DNA from: Verrucomicrobiota bacterium
GTDB taxonomy: Bacteria > Verrucomicrobiota > Verrucomicrobiia > Chthoniobacterales > Terrimicrobiaceae
Assembly: GCA_018970255.1 (NCBI GenBank)
Contig: JAGWWS010000007.1
Span: forward strand, 1-64,000
Length of the DNA: 64,000 nucleotides
Direction of reading: 5' to 3'
A program made the position numbers and the translations under genes. Positions 1-7,881 of this stretch are shown one piece after another. The notes under the pieces are model-generated. The model worked only from the letters and a program-made list of their open reading frames with translations. It searched no databases and had not been told where the DNA came from. Each line of letters begins with the position of its first letter. The stretch's first letter is position 1.

Positions 1-60
1 CAGAGCGTCGTCCGGGATCTCTTGAATGCCGTGGAAGGCTCCAAAAATCCGAACGCATGA
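1..60 (+). CDS. 3' end of an unidentified gene upstream of the AbiEii toxin (partial)
   Basis: The first 60 bases read as 19 codons ending in TGA, and this stop overlaps the ATG of the next gene (ATGA). The visible C-terminus reads QSVVRDLLNAVEGSKNPNA. In AbiE systems the antitoxin (AbiEi) lies directly upstream of the toxin with such an overlap, so this may be the antitoxin. The fragment is too short to show a domain, and the partner identity is inferred from context only. Confidence 0.55.
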   Translation, partial: QSVVRDLLNAVEGSKNPNA

Positions 61-1109
61 ATCCGGCATTCCATTCCGTCCTCTCCGCCAGCGAGTCGGA
101 CCGCCGCGACATCTTTCTCACCACCGCCAACCGGCTCGGCACCGCGATACAAAATGTCGAAAAGGATTTCTGGGTCTGCTGGACGCTCGATGCCCTGTTC
201 AACGGTCTCCGAAAGGACGGTCCCCGTTTGCTCTTCAAGGGCGGAACTTCGCTCTCCAAGGCTTTCGGACTCATCTCCCGGTTTTCGGAGGACATCGACA
301 TCATGGTGTTCAGGCAGGACCTCGGACAACCGACATCGATCGAGGAGTTGGAATCCCTCAGTGGGAAAAAACGCCGGGCGCGACTGGAAGCGATCAGAAC
401 GGCATGCCAAGCGCACATCGGCGGCCAAATGTTGGAAGCACTCTCGAGCATCCTGCGCGACACTTGTCGTTCCGCCGGGATCCCAGAGACAGGCGCGATT
501 GTCGAGTTGGATGAATCCGACGAAAGCCGTCAGAGCCTCCTTGTGCGATATCCCAGCGTTTTGGAAACCACGGGAGAATATGTGCGCTCGGCCGTTAAGA
601 TTGAAGCCGGGGCGAAATCCGCGCTGGATCCCCATCAAGAGGCCACCGTGCTTCCCTACATTGCGAGCGATCTTCCGGATTTTGATTTCAGGGTGCAGGG
701 CGTCACTACGGTTCATCCGGGCCGAACCTTCTGGGACAAAATCGTAATCCTCCACGGGCTCAGGTGCTGGTTTGAGAAACGCGGGGAATTGCGGCACGGG
801 GGGCAACGCGTTTCCCGCCATTACTACGATGTCTTCAAGCTGGCGGAATCGGATGCCGGAAAACTTGCGCTTTCGAATAAGGCGCTGGGTATCGATTGCG
901 CTCGCCATGCCCGCCTATTTTTCTTCAGCGCCGACTACGACCTCGAGCACGCCATGCCGGGCACCCTGAAAATTAGTCCCTCGGAGGGAATGACCGCAGC
1001 GCTTCAGCGGGACTTCAAGGCCATGGCGGGAATGATTTTTGGTGGGATACCACCATTTGAATCGGTGCTCGAGGCCGTTGCGGACTTGCAGCGCCGCATC
1101 AACGATTAG
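57..1109 (+). CDS. AbiEii/AbiGii-family nucleotidyltransferase toxin
   Basis: This 350-residue protein has the hallmarks of the AbiEii nucleotidyltransferase toxin family, the toxin half of type IV toxin-antitoxin and phage-abortive systems. Visible are the GGTSLSK motif at residues 62-68, the paired acidic motif SEDIDI at 77-82, a later lysine-containing segment (WDKIVILHG) and the RHYYDVFKL motif near residue 260. The start overlaps the stop of the upstream gene by ATGA, so the two are translationally coupled. Length fits the family. It lies directly before phage tail genes on the same strand, which suggests a prophage-carried moron or a defence gene at the edge of the element. Family is confident; role is inferred. 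Confidence 0.88.
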   Translation: MNPAFHSVLSASESDRRDIFLTTANRLGTAIQNVEKDFWVCWTLDALFNGLRKDGPRLLFKGGTSLSKAFGLISRFSEDIDIMVFRQDLGQPTSIEELESLSGKKRRARLEAIRTACQAHIGGQMLEALSSILRDTCRSAGIPETGAIVELDESDESRQSLLVRYPSVLETTGEYVRSAVKIEAGAKSALDPHQEATVLPYIASDLPDFDFRVQGVTTVHPGRTFWDKIVILHGLRCWFEKRGELRHGGQRVSRHYYDVFKLAESDAGKLALSNKALGIDCARHARLFFFSADYDLEHAMPGTLKISPSEGMTAALQRDFKAMAGMIFGGIPPFESVLEAVADLQRRIND

Positions 1110-1165
1110 CGTCAAAGGGAAATCGCCAACCACAACACCCCTCCCGTTGACACCGCGCCGTCGGC

Positions 1166-1471
1166 ATGTCGATCCACGACGAGATTGCCGCCGATGCCGC
1201 GGAGGTTTTCAGGGAATTCGGGAAGCCTGTAGAAATCGGTGAGCAAACCGTGATGGCGCTCGTTTCCGAGCCCACCGAAACCGTCTCGCTCGAACCGGGC
1301 GGGTTCGTCGCCGAGGGAAATTTCACGGTCAAAATCCTGCGCTCATCTGTCGAGGCGGTTCCCGTGATTGGCAAGACGCTCATCTTTGCGGGCGAGAAGT
1401 TCCGCATCGTCCGAACAGCCAACCGCCCGCCCCACCCGATCTTCACTCTCACCGTGGAACCGATCGAATGA
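1166..1471 (+). CDS. small phage protein, putative head-tail connector or stopper
   Basis: A 101-residue protein starts at ATG 1166, 56 bases after the toxin gene. It is rich in beta-strand-like segments (KTLIFAGEKFRIVRTA) and lacks signal or membrane segments. Its place as first gene of the tail block, its size, and its 4-base overlap with the next gene match head-tail joining proteins of long-tailed phages, which sit just before the tail terminator. Sequence alone shows no diagnostic motif, so the function is positional inference. A TTGACA motif lies 13 bases before the start. Confidence 0.6.
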   Translation: MSIHDEIAADAAEVFREFGKPVEIGEQTVMALVSEPTETVSLEPGGFVAEGNFTVKILRSSVEAVPVIGKTLIFAGEKFRIVRTANRPPHPIFTLTVEPIE

Positions 1472-1857
1472 ACGCGCTCGTGGAAAATGGATTCGTTGCA
1501 GCCTTGCAATCACTCCCGTGGGCGACCATCCCCGTGATCGCAGCAACAAGCAATGCGCCCCTCCCGTCGGAGAACCAGGTGATCGTTGTCCAATGCAACG
1601 AGGTCGAGCATGTGGCGGGTCCCCTCCACACTGCGACCGTCCGCCTCCTCCTGCGCACCAATGCCCACGACGAACTGGCGGCAACCCACGCAGACATTTC
1701 CCGCAAAATGAACGCGATCATCGTCAATGCCACGGCATTCAACCTGGCCGCGCAACCACTCGAGATCCGGGGTCTCTTTGTGAAGAACCAATCGGAGTCC
1801 CGCGATGAGTCGGCCTGGGTCTCCACATTGGAGCTCGCTGCGGGAATAGCCTATTGA
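1468..1857 (+). CDS. putative tail terminator / tail completion protein
   Basis: A 129-residue protein overlaps the previous gene by ATGA. The N-terminal half (LVENGFVAALQSLP, then a central VQCNEVEHVAGPLHTATVRLLL strand region) resembles the mixed alpha/beta layout of tail terminator proteins, which cap the tail tube. Order (connector, terminator, tail proteins, chaperone, tape measure) supports this. No catalytic motif is expected or seen. The assignment rests on size and synteny, so treat the product name as tentative and the gene itself as secure. Confidence 0.6.
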   Translation: MNALVENGFVAALQSLPWATIPVIAATSNAPLPSENQVIVVQCNEVEHVAGPLHTATVRLLLRTNAHDELAATHADISRKMNAIIVNATAFNLAAQPLEIRGLFVKNQSESRDESAWVSTLELAAGIAY

Positions 1858-1891
1858 TCCGCGCCCGGAGTTGACACGCCGTGTGTCGCGT

Positions 1892-2806
1892 ATGTTCACC
1901 GCGACCATCACCGCATCGGCAACCGGTCAACTCGGATCATCCTACGGCGTGTCGCAGGACATCATCGCTCCGATGCGCACCTCGCTTCACGAGACGCTCC
2001 CTCCGGCAACGCTAACGAAGGCATCGAGCACATTCACCGTCACGGCTTCGGCAACGACCGGTTCGCTCACGTCGGTTTCGGTCAACGGGGCGAATGTCCT
2101 CGCCCCCCTTTTTCCGCCTGGCGACTGGGCGACCGGCATCAATTACTCGGTCGGAAACATCGTCACCCAATCGGGCACGGCATACCGCTGTGCGACCGCC
2201 CACCTTTCCGGAGTCTTTGCAACCGACCTCGCCGCATCGAAGTGGACGGCCTGGACGAGTTCGGTCACAGGCACGGCCACCACCGCCGCAACAGCTTCCG
2301 CGGTTGCTGCAAAAATCAGCGATGCGAGTGGATTCAACGGCGGATTCACCGCCACGGCATCGTCTTCGACCGTGACGCTACGCTCCCCCGCTGGCGCCCA
2401 GTCCAACGGCTTCACCCCGCAGATCGGGGTCTCGGGCACAGGCCTGACTATCGGCGCGGCCTCGCCCCTCACCGGCGGCGGCGCGATCCAACCGACCGTC
2501 CTCTTTCTTGAAAACGACATAAGCATCCCGACCGATGGAAGCAGGCTGAAACTCCTCGCTGTCCGCAGCGACCAGGCCGCGCGCGTTTTGACCAACGAAG
2601 ACGAGGGGGTCATCGAACTTTCCGGCGAGGGCAGTTTCCTCTGGCCGGTTGGCAACAACCCGCTCGAGGGCACCAACGGCAACCCGCTCACCAGCGATCC
2701 GGACGGGATGATCACGCGACTCACCTTTGAGAACCACGACCCGCTCAACACGGCGAACGTGCGCCTCGACGCCCTGATCGACACCACACCCTCAACCACT
2801 CCCTGA
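1892..2806 (+). CDS. phage structural protein with inserted carbohydrate-binding-like module
   Basis: A 304-residue protein read from ATG 1892; an in-frame TTG at 1871 would add seven residues but is part of the TTGACA motif that recurs in this region. Residues about 43-72 and 122-185 look like one Ser/Thr/Ala-rich beta module of the kind repeated in phage tube and adhesin proteins. It is interrupted at about 77-121 by a segment with the spacing of CBM5/12-like chitin-binding modules (GDWATGINYSVGNIV, AYRC, then SKWTAW). The C-terminal part is unrecognised. It could be a major tail protein or a surface decoration protein; position before the tail chaperone allows either. Confidence 0.6.
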   Translation: MFTATITASATGQLGSSYGVSQDIIAPMRTSLHETLPPATLTKASSTFTVTASATTGSLTSVSVNGANVLAPLFPPGDWATGINYSVGNIVTQSGTAYRCATAHLSGVFATDLAASKWTAWTSSVTGTATTAATASAVAAKISDASGFNGGFTATASSSTVTLRSPAGAQSNGFTPQIGVSGTGLTIGAASPLTGGGAIQPTVLFLENDISIPTDGSRLKLLAVRSDQAARVLTNEDEGVIELSGEGSFLWPVGNNPLEGTNGNPLTSDPDGMITRLTFENHDPLNTANVRLDALIDTTPSTTP

Positions 2807-2808
2807 CC

Positions 2809-3120
2809 ATGGCATTTGCAACTGTTGATTCCTTCGGGGCAAGCGACCCCGCCGGCGGGTTCCTCCAGGAATCCTCGCAGGAGGAGAGCGTCGAAGTGGC
2901 AACCTGCCGCGACGGCAACGGCAACACTGTTCTCGCGGTTCCCAAGGGCCTCGTCACCAAATCGACCACGATCAAGGGCAAGGGCACCTACCAAGTCACC
3001 CAACTCAGCCGCAACAACGACATCGGCACTTCCATCGTGCTCTCGGCCGCAAAGACCACTGAGTCCGCCGAGGACTTCCCGGAATACGAGTTCACCTACA
3101 CCTCCTACCGCTCGAACTAA
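2809..3120 (+). CDS. small tail protein, paralogue of the next gene
   Basis: A 103-residue protein starting two bases after the previous stop. It ends in an acidic and aromatic tail (EDFPEYEFTYTSYRSN) that matches the end of the next protein (DDWPEWEASGVAYPSAR), and it shares the central pattern IKGKG/IRGKG and SIVLS/KIIVLS. Function is unknown. Location between the structural protein and the chaperone suggests a tail-tube or tube-associated protein. Confidence 0.6.
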   Translation: MAFATVDSFGASDPAGGFLQESSQEESVEVATCRDGNGNTVLAVPKGLVTKSTTIKGKGTYQVTQLSRNNDIGTSIVLSAAKTTESAEDFPEYEFTYTSYRSN

Positions 3121-3121
3121 A

Positions 3122-3439
3122 ATGGCTGCACCAACCAATGTCGGAGTCGTCTCGGTTTCCAACAGCGAAGTCCAATCGCTCGAAATCTCGGCGAAGTGCG
3201 AAACGAAGTTCCTCTACAACAAGGACGGGAAATACGGAAAGGGCGCGGTCTTCGATCCTACGATGGAATTCACGATCCGGGGCAAGGGCAGCAAGAACAA
3301 CCCGTATCGGCTCGGGGCCTCGGTCTCGATCGGCGGCCTTTCCGGAAAAATCATCGTTCTCTCGACCAAGATGACCACCACCAACGACGACTGGCCCGAG
3401 TGGGAGGCGAGCGGCGTTGCTTATCCCTCCGCCAGGTGA
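3122..3439 (+). CDS. small tail protein, paralogue of the preceding gene
   Basis: A 105-residue protein starts at ATG 3122, one base after the preceding stop. It shares C-terminal layout and central motifs with the preceding 103-residue protein, which indicates a tandem duplication. The next gene begins inside its last codon (GTGA overlap). No recognised domain. A tail-tube or tube-decorating role is possible from position but cannot be shown here. Confidence 0.6.
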   Translation: MAAPTNVGVVSVSNSEVQSLEISAKCETKFLYNKDGKYGKGAVFDPTMEFTIRGKGSKNNPYRLGASVSIGGLSGKIIVLSTKMTTTNDDWPEWEASGVAYPSAR

Positions 3440-3939
3440 AGCCCGGCGACAGCTTCCATTACATCGCCGAGCAGGCCCTCGGCGAAAAGTCGGAGAACGG
3501 CAAGGTCCGCTTTCCGGGCAACCCGGCAACCAGCCCGACAACCCAACTCGTCGCCGCCGCCGTCACCTGTGGGTTCAGGCTCTCCGAGAACTGCGGGTTC
3601 CAACACACGATCGAACAAACGGAAAAGGGGCCGCTTCGCCGCATCGAGTGGATGATCGACGGCTCGAGCCGCGCCCATTTCCGCACCGTCAAATTCGGGG
3701 TCGAGGAGCTCGAGTTCACGGAATTCCGCTCCCGCTATGAAAGTGATGAGTGGTGCCAAGAAAACCCGGACCATCCAATCACCCACCTCGCCTGGGCGTT
3801 CCGGGCATTCAGCCTCTTTGGAGATTCGGTGCGGAAATCGAAACCCTGCGCGCTCATCCGCAAGGGCAACCAAACGGCGATCATCCACCCCGACCTGCCA
3901 GAGGACAAAAAACGCAAACTTCTCTCCTTCTTCAAATGA
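3436..3939 (+). CDS. hypothetical phage tail protein
   Basis: The 167-residue frame starts at GTG 3436, overlapping the previous TGA; longer readings would run antiparallel in meaning to the preceding gene and are not needed. The protein is charged with a Cys pair (VTCGFRLSENCGF) and an aromatic stretch (ITHLAWAFRAFSLFGDS), then a basic C-terminus (EDKKRKLLSFFK). No family recognised. It is coupled on both sides by 4-base overlaps, so it belongs to the tail operon. Confidence 0.55.
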   Translation: MKPGDSFHYIAEQALGEKSENGKVRFPGNPATSPTTQLVAAAVTCGFRLSENCGFQHTIEQTEKGPLRRIEWMIDGSSRAHFRTVKFGVEELEFTEFRSRYESDEWCQENPDHPITHLAWAFRAFSLFGDSVRKSKPCALIRKGNQTAIIHPDLPEDKKRKLLSFFK

Positions 3940-4358
3940 GCGAACACACCGAAACCCTCGATCCCACAGTAGATGAGCGCACCGTGGACTTCCTGCGCCC
4001 CTCGCCCACGGTGGCGAACATCAAGCTGCGCCCGCTCACAAGCGGCTCGTTTGCGATCCTCCACCGCACCAAGAACGCCTTCGTCACACCGGGCAAGGGT
4101 GAGCCGGACCACTTTTTTGCCGCGCTCGAATACGCATTCATCCACGGGGCGCCGCTCGAGCACGTCCTCCGTGCGGCCCACAGTTCCCCCGACCGGTTCC
4201 GCGCCGAGGTCTTCAAGTTCGCCGAGCAGATCGGGCTCAATGATGTGCCTTCCATCATCCACGAAATCGAGGCGAGCCTGAATGCAGCCGCGAAGCAAAG
4301 CGTGGACGTGGTGCCGCGCCCGGATAGCGGCGACAAGGATTCGCCCCCAAACTCCTAG
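3936..4358 (+). CDS. tail assembly chaperone, short form
   Basis: The 140-residue short form starts at ATG 3936 (ATGA overlap). The layout is typical of lambda gpG-like chaperones: an N-terminal beta part (NIKLRPLTSGSFAILHRTKN), then a helical part (FFAALEYAFIHGAP). Such chaperones hold the tape measure protein before tail assembly. Two codons before its stop lies a perfect slippery heptamer, and the -1 frame is open from there into a second conserved segment, as in the lambda G/GT pair. The tape measure gene follows after one further gene. Confidence 0.78.
   Translation: MSEHTETLDPTVDERTVDFLRPSPTVANIKLRPLTSGSFAILHRTKNAFVTPGKGEPDHFFAALEYAFIHGAPLEHVLRAAHSSPDRFRAEVFKFAEQIGLNDVPSIIHEIEASLNAAAKQSVDVVPRPDSGDKDSPPNS
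4346..4352 (+). other. -1 ribosomal frameshift slippery site (C CCA AAC)
   Basis: In the chaperone reading frame the codons run CCC, CCA, AAC, TCC, TAG. The heptamer C CCA AAC fits the X XXY YYZ rule exactly: both tRNAs can slip back one base and keep their first two pairs. A short hairpin (GGCG with CGCC, 4363-4366 and 4372-4375) starts about 10 bases downstream; it is weak, and a stronger stimulator was not found by eye. Confidence 0.75.
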
Positions 4359-4573
4359 AGCCGGCGTGGATCGCCTCGCGCGTGTTCACGCTGGCCGAGA
4401 AAACTGGATGGCCGGAGCACTACATTCTCTGGGAACTCCCCCTCCACCGCGCCGTCGCCTACCAACACTGCGCCCTTTGGCAATCCGGTGCATGGACCGT
4501 GCGCCCCGGCCCTGCTCCGGAAGCCCAGTATGCGGTGCTCGAATCGTTCGAAATCGAGGAAACCGATGAGTGA
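4352..4573 (+). CDS. tail assembly chaperone, frameshift extension (gpT-like)
   Basis: Read in the -1 frame from the slippery site, 73 further residues follow and begin LLEPAWIASRVFTLAEKTGW. Joined to the short form (3936-4352) this gives a fusion of about 212 residues. The extension has the Trp/Leu/Ala-rich pattern of chaperone T segments (ILWELPLHRAVAYQH). A free-standing start at ATG 4382 is possible, but it would discard the well-formed residues between the slip site and that codon. The stop overlaps the next gene start (ATGAGTGA). Confidence 0.72.
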   Translation, partial: LLEPAWIASRVFTLAEKTGWPEHYILWELPLHRAVAYQHCALWQSGAWTVRPGPAPEAQYAVLESFEIEETDE

Positions 4574-5270
4574 GGGACGCATGGTTGTGAACACGGCACG
4601 CTTCAACGAGGCGCTCAAGCGCTTCCGCAAAACGAGCAAGCGAGCGGCAGGCATCATTCTCAAGGAACAAGCCCGTGGAGTCCTGCGAAAGGTGGTTGAT
4701 TGGACGCCGCCGGGAGGCAAGGGCGCCCAGGGTTCCGCCGCCAAGAAGCGGGGCGAAGCCGCGGTCGAGCGCGACATTTTCAAGCTCATGCGTCCTGTCA
4801 AAACCTTCGGCAGGGACACCGATGTCCTACGGGCGGCGGGCATGTTTATCGAAGCCTCCTCGACCGAGTCCCCGGCTGCGATTCACAAGGCGAACCGGAC
4901 GAGGACAGGCCGGGTTCGTAGGAAGCTCACCCCGAAAATCGCTATCAAAGCTTCCGAACTGCGGCGCTACATAGCCTCCAAAAAGAAGATGGTCGGGTTC
5001 CTCGCCTCGGGATGGAAAGCGGCTGCCACAAAGCTCGGAGTTTCGCTCCCGGCATGGGTAACGAGGCACTCCGGTTCGGGGGGCGGGGTGATCAAATCCA
5101 CGGCGGCTTCGATCGAGGTCACCGCCACCAACAGCGTCCGCAACGCCCCCAAACTCGATATGGAACGCCGCGTCCAGAGCGCAATCGACTCGCAGGCCAA
5201 CGCCATGGTCCGGCGCATCGAAAATTTCGCGGTCCGGCAGGCCGCACGGCAATCCGGGTTCCGGAATTGA
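4566..5270 (+). CDS. basic phage tail protein between chaperone and tape measure
   Basis: This 234-residue protein is taken from ATG 4566, which overlaps the chaperone stop; a longer frame upstream would overlap the chaperone fully. It is strongly basic (RFRKTSKRAAG; RTRTGRVRRKL; ASKKKM) and its centre (GFLASGWKAAATKLG) recalls HK97 gp10-like neck or tail completion proteins, which share a GW-containing helix. The usual place of such proteins is further upstream, so that match is tentative. It ends with the TGA that sits inside the TTGACA motif before the tape measure gene. Confidence 0.6.
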   Translation: MSEGRMVVNTARFNEALKRFRKTSKRAAGIILKEQARGVLRKVVDWTPPGGKGAQGSAAKKRGEAAVERDIFKLMRPVKTFGRDTDVLRAAGMFIEASSTESPAAIHKANRTRTGRVRRKLTPKIAIKASELRRYIASKKKMVGFLASGWKAAATKLGVSLPAWVTRHSGSGGGVIKSTAASIEVTATNSVRNAPKLDMERRVQSAIDSQANAMVRRIENFAVRQAARQSGFRN

Positions 5271-5286
5271 CACCCCGGCACAAGGC

Positions 5287-7881
5287 ATGGCCGACATCAC
5301 AGCCCGCTTCCGACTCGATGTTTCCGGCGTAGATGCGGCCCTCGCACGGGTCGCCGCCGGAACTCTCGCGGTCCAAGGCGCCTTTGCCGCCGCCAATGCC
5401 GCGATAGCCCCGCTCGCCGGCGCGTTCAACGCGGTCAAGGCATCGCTCGACCTTGGCGGGCAACTCTCCGATGTGAGTGCGCAGACTGGCATTGCCGTGG
5501 GCGACCTCGTGGTGCTCCGCCAGGCGTTCCAAAATGCCGGCGTGGGGGCCGACGCCGTTGGACCCGCGATCAATCGTCTGCAGAAAGCCCTCGCCGGAAT
5601 CAACGAGGACGGCGAGCCCACCAACGAGCACCTTGCCGCACTCGGGATTTCCATGGGTCGCCTCCAATCATTGTCCCCGGGCGAGCAGTTCGAGGCCGTG
5701 GCAGCCGCCCTCGCTTCGATTCCCGATCCGACCCAGCGCGCAGCGACCGCAATGGGCATCTTCGGGCGCAAGGGCGGCGAAATGATGGCACTCTTCCGCG
5801 ACGCCTCCGCCATGGAAGTCGCCCGCCAACAGGTTGGTGGACTCGCCTCCACCATGCAGGCAAACGCGGGCTCTTTTGATGCGATTTCCGATTCGTTTGG
5901 CAGCGTTCAAGTAAAAGGCCAGCAGCTTGCGGCGGGTCTCACTGCCGCAATCGCCCCCGCCCTCGCGGAAATCGCCGAATCCCTCAATGCGACCGACCTG
6001 ACCGGCCTCGGGGAGATGCTCGGCGTGGTTGCCGCGGCCGCGGTCAATCTCGGCGCAATCCTCTCGCAAATGGTGCCACAGATCATGGGTGTCACGGTCG
6101 CGATGGCGCTCTTGCGCTCGGGCTTCGACGCGAAAGTCATAACGATGTTCTCCTCTCTTGGACCTAAAGCCATTGCCGCCTTCGCACAGGTCCGGGCAAG
6201 CATGGCATCGGTCAGTTGGTCCGGGTTCGCGGCTGCGGGCAGGGCAGCCCTCACAAGCATCGCAACCGCGGCACGGGCGGCAGGCGTCGCCATCAAGGGA
6301 GCACTCATCTCAACCGGCATCGGCATCCTCGTCGCCGCCCTCGCTTCCGGCATCGAGTTCATCATGGGCAAACTCGACCAGGCGAAGGAAGCCGTCCGCC
6401 GGATCGAAGAGGCGAGCAACGACTCCGCCCGCACCGTGCGGGGCTTGCAGGAGGAGTTCAAAGGCATCTCAAGCGAAGCCGACAAGATCGCCTTTGGGGA
6501 CAATATCGACCGCGAGGTCGAGCGGGTGAAGGCGAAGCTCGCCGAGGTCAACAGCGACGACAACCTCTCGGCCGACCAGCGCGAGGACATTGCCGTGCAC
6601 TACCGCATCGAGATCGGCCTTCTCGAGAAAATGAAGGCGAGCATGCAGAACATCACGCCCGAGATCATGGCGCAGCGTCAGGCCGAAAAAGACCGAGCCG
6701 ATGCCCTCGAGGAAAGCCGCCGTGCCGCCGCCGGACTCAACAAGGAACTCGGCAAGAAGAAGGAGGGCCTGGACGAAAAGATCAAACAAGACGGGTTTTC
6801 GGAAATGTCATCAACCCAGCAGCGAGAAAGCGTCCTTCAGGATGTGGGCTCGACCACCACGGACGCTGTGGATGAGGAACTCGCCCTCCTCGCCGCCAAA
6901 CGCGAGTCGTCGTTCCTGACCGACCAGGAAATCACCCGCATGGATGCACTCATCGATGCGCGCTCCAAACTTGTCGACATTGAGCGCGACATCAAACGCG
7001 AGCGGGAGGAGCAGGCACGCAAAGCCGAAGAGGAGGCGCGCAAAAGGGCGGAATTCATGGAGGACAACGCCCGATCGGTCGCTGCATCAAACGCACAGGC
7101 GGATGGGGACACCGCCACTGTCGAGGCGATCCAGCGCGAAACCAAAATCGACCAGGAAACCGAGCGCGGCAGGTCGGCCGGGCTCGGCGAATACGAAGCC
7201 CGCCAGGCTGCCATCAAAAAAGTCATGGCCGAGGAACGAGCCGCCAACGCCGAAAAGGCGCGCCAGAATGCTGAGGCGCAGACCGCCCTGAACCTCGAAC
7301 TCGAGATCGCCCGCGCAAAGGCAGCCGGGAACGAGGAGGAATCGGACCGCCTCGAATGGATCAAGAAATACAACGATGAACTCGACCGGGCGAAGTCGGC
7401 AGGCATGTCGGACGCCCAGGCACAGGAATTCGCGGCGAAATCGGCCAACACCGACTCCGAGGAAAAACAACGCCAGCAATCCGAGAACCGGAAGGCGTTC
7501 GAGGACGAACTCGCAATCGCCGAGGCCAAGAAGGCGGGGAACACCGAGGAGGTCAAACGCCTCGAGTGGATGCAAAAATACAATGCCGCCCTGGACCGGG
7601 CAAAAGCCGCCGGAATGAACGAACAGCAGGCCCAGGACAACGCCCGCCGGATGGCCAATGCCCAAACCGATTCCGAAACCGTGGGAGGCACACCCGAACG
7701 GGCGACGGCAGGTCCACTCTTTGCAAGTTCGATGGCGCGCATCGGGGCGGGCGGCAACTTTGTCGGCGGCTCTGACGGCCTCCTCACAGAAACCCGCCGC
7801 CAGACGAGCCTCCTCCAGAAAATCGCCAACTCGGTCGCACGCCCGACCAACGTGGCGCAAAACTCCTTCGTCCTAAACTGA
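5287..7881 (+). CDS. tail tape measure protein
   Basis: An 864-residue protein follows the chaperone module. The N-terminus (residues 1-60) is Ala-rich and helical, residues 60-175 match the conserved region found in tape measure proteins (DVSAQTGIAVGDLVVLRQA; FGRKGGEMMALF), hydrophobic membrane-like helices lie at about 245-277 and 333-361, and a long charged coiled-coil fills 365-830. Three related blocks of about 55-60 residues begin near 599, 670 and 738. Tape measure proteins set tail length and enter the host envelope during DNA delivery. The next gene starts within its stop codon. Confidence 0.88.
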   Translation: MADITARFRLDVSGVDAALARVAAGTLAVQGAFAAANAAIAPLAGAFNAVKASLDLGGQLSDVSAQTGIAVGDLVVLRQAFQNAGVGADAVGPAINRLQKALAGINEDGEPTNEHLAALGISMGRLQSLSPGEQFEAVAAALASIPDPTQRAATAMGIFGRKGGEMMALFRDASAMEVARQQVGGLASTMQANAGSFDAISDSFGSVQVKGQQLAAGLTAAIAPALAEIAESLNATDLTGLGEMLGVVAAAAVNLGAILSQMVPQIMGVTVAMALLRSGFDAKVITMFSSLGPKAIAAFAQVRASMASVSWSGFAAAGRAALTSIATAARAAGVAIKGALISTGIGILVAALASGIEFIMGKLDQAKEAVRRIEEASNDSARTVRGLQEEFKGISSEADKIAFGDNIDREVERVKAKLAEVNSDDNLSADQREDIAVHYRIEIGLLEKMKASMQNITPEIMAQRQAEKDRADALEESRRAAAGLNKELGKKKEGLDEKIKQDGFSEMSSTQQRESVLQDVGSTTTDAVDEELALLAAKRESSFLTDQEITRMDALIDARSKLVDIERDIKREREEQARKAEEEARKRAEFMEDNARSVAASNAQADGDTATVEAIQRETKIDQETERGRSAGLGEYEARQAAIKKVMAEERAANAEKARQNAEAQTALNLELEIARAKAAGNEEESDRLEWIKKYNDELDRAKSAGMSDAQAQEFAAKSANTDSEEKQRQQSENRKAFEDELAIAEAKKAGNTEEVKRLEWMQKYNAALDRAKAAGMNEQQAQDNARRMANAQTDSETVGGTPERATAGPLFASSMARIGAGGNFVGGSDGLLTETRRQTSLLQKIANSVARPTNVAQNSFVLN

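Noticed and set aside
1147-1152. TTGACA before several tail genes read as -35 promoter boxes.
   Set aside because: The matching -10 region would fall within the coding sequence and shows no TATAAT-like hexamer, so a normal promoter is unlikely.
4382-4384. ATG 4382 as an independent gene start for the chaperone extension.
   Set aside because: The -1 frame is already coding-like from the slippery site onward, so frameshifting explains it better; independent start is kept only as an alternative.
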